Part shown: positions 5,800-6,567 of the stretch, one piece after another
Position numbering within the stretch: the first letter of the stretch is position 1
How the letters are laid out: every line of letters begins with the position of its first letter
NCBI GenBank assembly: GCA_017631705.1
Contig: JAGBSU010000121.1
Span: 1-6,567, forward strand
Origin: Clostridia bacterium
GTDB lineage: Bacteria > Bacillota > Clostridia > Oscillospirales > Acutalibacteraceae
DNA: 6,567 nt
Reading direction: 5' to 3'
Program-made: the position numbers and the translations under genes
Notes under the pieces: model-generated
The model's database searches: none
What the model was told of the DNA's origin: nothing
The model's input: only the letters and a program-made list of their open reading frames with translations

Positions 5800-6390
5800 T
5801 CACTCCTCTTCTTTTTTACCAAACTCCGCTCTTTCTATTACTTCTTCTAAGGTTGTTTCAATCATGCGTGCTTCCTCTTCTTTTTGCGGAAGCGGCGGTA
5901 ATTCACTCAATTTTGAAATACCAAAGCACCGTAAAAATACCGGTGTTGTACCGTAAAGTAAGGGACGACCGGGCAACTCCAAACGACCTTGTTCTTCAAT
6001 CAAATTCTTTTGTTGCAAGCCTTGAATAACCGCACTGCAATCCACACCACGCACTTGTTCCACAAAGGCTTTTGTTACCGGTTGGTTGTAGGCAATAATT
6101 GCCAGCACTTCCATAGCGGCCTGGGAAAGCGGCGTGTTGCGGCGAATATCCAACGCACGGCGAATATACGCCGCATATTCTTGACGCGTACACAGCTGGT
6201 ATTGATTATCCAACCGAATCATCATAATGCCGCCGGCACGCGTATTAATTTCGCTCATCAAATCTTCAGCAAAGCGATGAACGGTTTCCTCATCGACTTC
6301 TAATATTTCCGCTAACCGTTCTGCCTCCACCGGGTCACCGTTGGCAAACAAAACAGCTTCTATAGCATTTTTATATTCTTTAACTTCCAT
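5800..6390 (-). CDS. scpB: Segregation and condensation protein B
   Basis: A complete 196-residue ScpB, the usual length for the family. ScpB dimers bind the central linker of ScpA and regulate the SMC condensin that organises and segregates the chromosome. Two winged-helix domains are visible: residues ~5-75 (starting KNAIEAVLFANGDPVEAERL) and ~85-160. The second carries the family signature LSQAAMEVLAIIAYNQPVT and the near-invariant GRPLLYGTT at 141-149, followed by FLRCFGI. The C-terminal tail from ~165 is acidic, ending EEE. The ATG at 6390 has an AGGGG ribosome binding site 9 nt upstream, inside scpA. The stop codon lies within the ribosome binding region of the next gene, so translation probably passes along the operon. 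Family identity is secure. Confidence 0.95.
   Translation of the reverse strand: MEVKEYKNAIEAVLFANGDPVEAERLAEILEVDEETVHRFAEDLMSEINTRAGGIMMIRLDNQYQLCTRQEYAAYIRRALDIRRNTPLSQAAMEVLAIIAYNQPVTKAFVEQVRGVDCSAVIQGLQQKNLIEEQGRLELPGRPLLYGTTPVFLRCFGISKLSELPPLPQKEEEARMIETTLEEVIERAEFGKKEEE
5803..5808 (-). promoter_or_regulatory. Ribosome binding site deciding the DUF2953 start
   Basis: GAGGAG on the minus strand, at the end of scpB and touching its TGA stop (5802-5800). It sits 8 nt before the ATG at 5794 but has zero spacing to the GTG at 5803, so it supports the ATG as the start codon. A ribosome ending scpB would sit on this site, consistent with reinitiation. Confidence 0.7.
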
Positions 6391-6567
6391 GATTCGGTTC
6401 CCCTTTATGACTTAACAAAGAGACTTGTTGACGCTCTCCCTCGCCGTCAACTGTGATGCGCTTGTCTTTAATTAGTTCCAATACTGCTAAAAAGGTGGCT
6501 ACTAACTCCGATTTATTCTGTGCGGTGTTGTACAGCGAGCGATAAGAAACCGCTTTCCCAACACGCA
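6380..6567 (-). CDS. scpA: Segregation and condensation protein A, C-terminal part (5' end outside window)
   Basis: This is the last 61 codons of ScpA, the kleisin subunit that joins ScpB and the SMC ATPase in the bacterial condensin complex on the nucleoid. The reading frame is open from the window edge to a TAA at 6382-6380. The visible part is the C-terminal winged-helix domain, which contacts the SMC head in this family. Its signature is the helix around VATFLAVLELIKDKRITV, followed by a short basic/acidic strand and a tail ending SHKGEPNHGS. The gene overlaps the start of scpB by 11 nt, the usual scpA-scpB arrangement, which suggests coupled translation and matched amounts of the two partners. 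The N-terminal SMC-binding domain lies beyond base 6567. The assignment rests on both the sequence and the neighbour. Confidence 0.88.
   Translation of the reverse strand, partial: RVGKAVSYRSLYNTAQNKSELVATFLAVLELIKDKRITVDGEGERQQVSLLSHKGEPNHGS

Noticed and set aside
5331..6029. Plus-strand open frame of 232 codons
   Set aside because: It is antisense to DUF2953 and scpB, both of which have strong motifs and good ribosome binding sites. The plus-strand translation resembles nothing and has no convincing start signal.
1..6567. CRISPR array, tRNA or rRNA genes, insertion sequence or phage attachment site
   Set aside because: I saw no regularly spaced repeats, tRNA-like cloverleaf, rRNA motifs, transposase or recombinase reading frame, or flanking direct repeats, including at the chimeric joint.

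Overview
The window looks like a piece of a low-to-mid GC member of the Firmicutes, probably class Clostridia and possibly an Oscillospiraceae-like gut anaerobe. The evidence is the gene order scpA-scpB-DUF2953-gerW(ytfJ)-dac-rluB, good AGGAGG-type ribosome binding sites, sigma-A style promoter spacing, and the presence of a GerW-family sporulation protein. This placement is inferred from gene content and order; no database search was possible. Every supported gene lies on the minus strand, so the biological reading direction is from base 6567 down to base 1.

Region A (6567 to about 2472) is a tightly packed housekeeping operon. It holds the 3' end of scpA and complete scpB (chromosome condensation), a DUF2953/YtfI-like membrane protein, a GerW/YtfJ-family protein, a secreted D-alanyl-D-alanine carboxypeptidase, an RluB-family 23S rRNA pseudouridine synthase, and a small degenerate acetyltransferase-like protein. 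Five of the six junctions overlap or nearly touch, which suggests translational coupling. The only real gap, gerW to dac (55 nt), holds a stem-loop that covers the dac ribosome binding site.

Region B (2471 to about 2330) is intergenic. It has a strong predicted promoter (TTGTTT, 17 nt, TATACT) for the next operon. Overlapping the expected start of transcription is a 15-bp site matching the Fur-type 7-1-7 inverted repeat at 14 of 15 positions.

Region C (2325 to about 510) is a biotin-dependent carboxyl-transfer cassette: a short, divergent carboxyltransferase (12S/MmdA type), a biotin carboxyl carrier protein with an Ala/Pro linker (1.3S type), and the first ~35 codons of an oxaloacetate decarboxylase alpha / 5S transcarboxylase subunit starting at TTG. 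Together these are the three soluble parts of a transcarboxylase or decarboxylase. No membrane sodium-pump subunit lies between them.

Region D (about 510 to 1) is foreign to the rest. Inside the third gene of Region C the reading frame switches, without a stop, from the 5S/OadA N-terminus to the C-terminal half of a Y-family (DinB/Pol IV-like) DNA polymerase. GC content rises from roughly 42-48% to about 63% in the stretches I counted. This is either an assembly chimera near a contig end or a real illegitimate recombination. It is the most anomalous feature in the window, and artefact is the likelier explanation.
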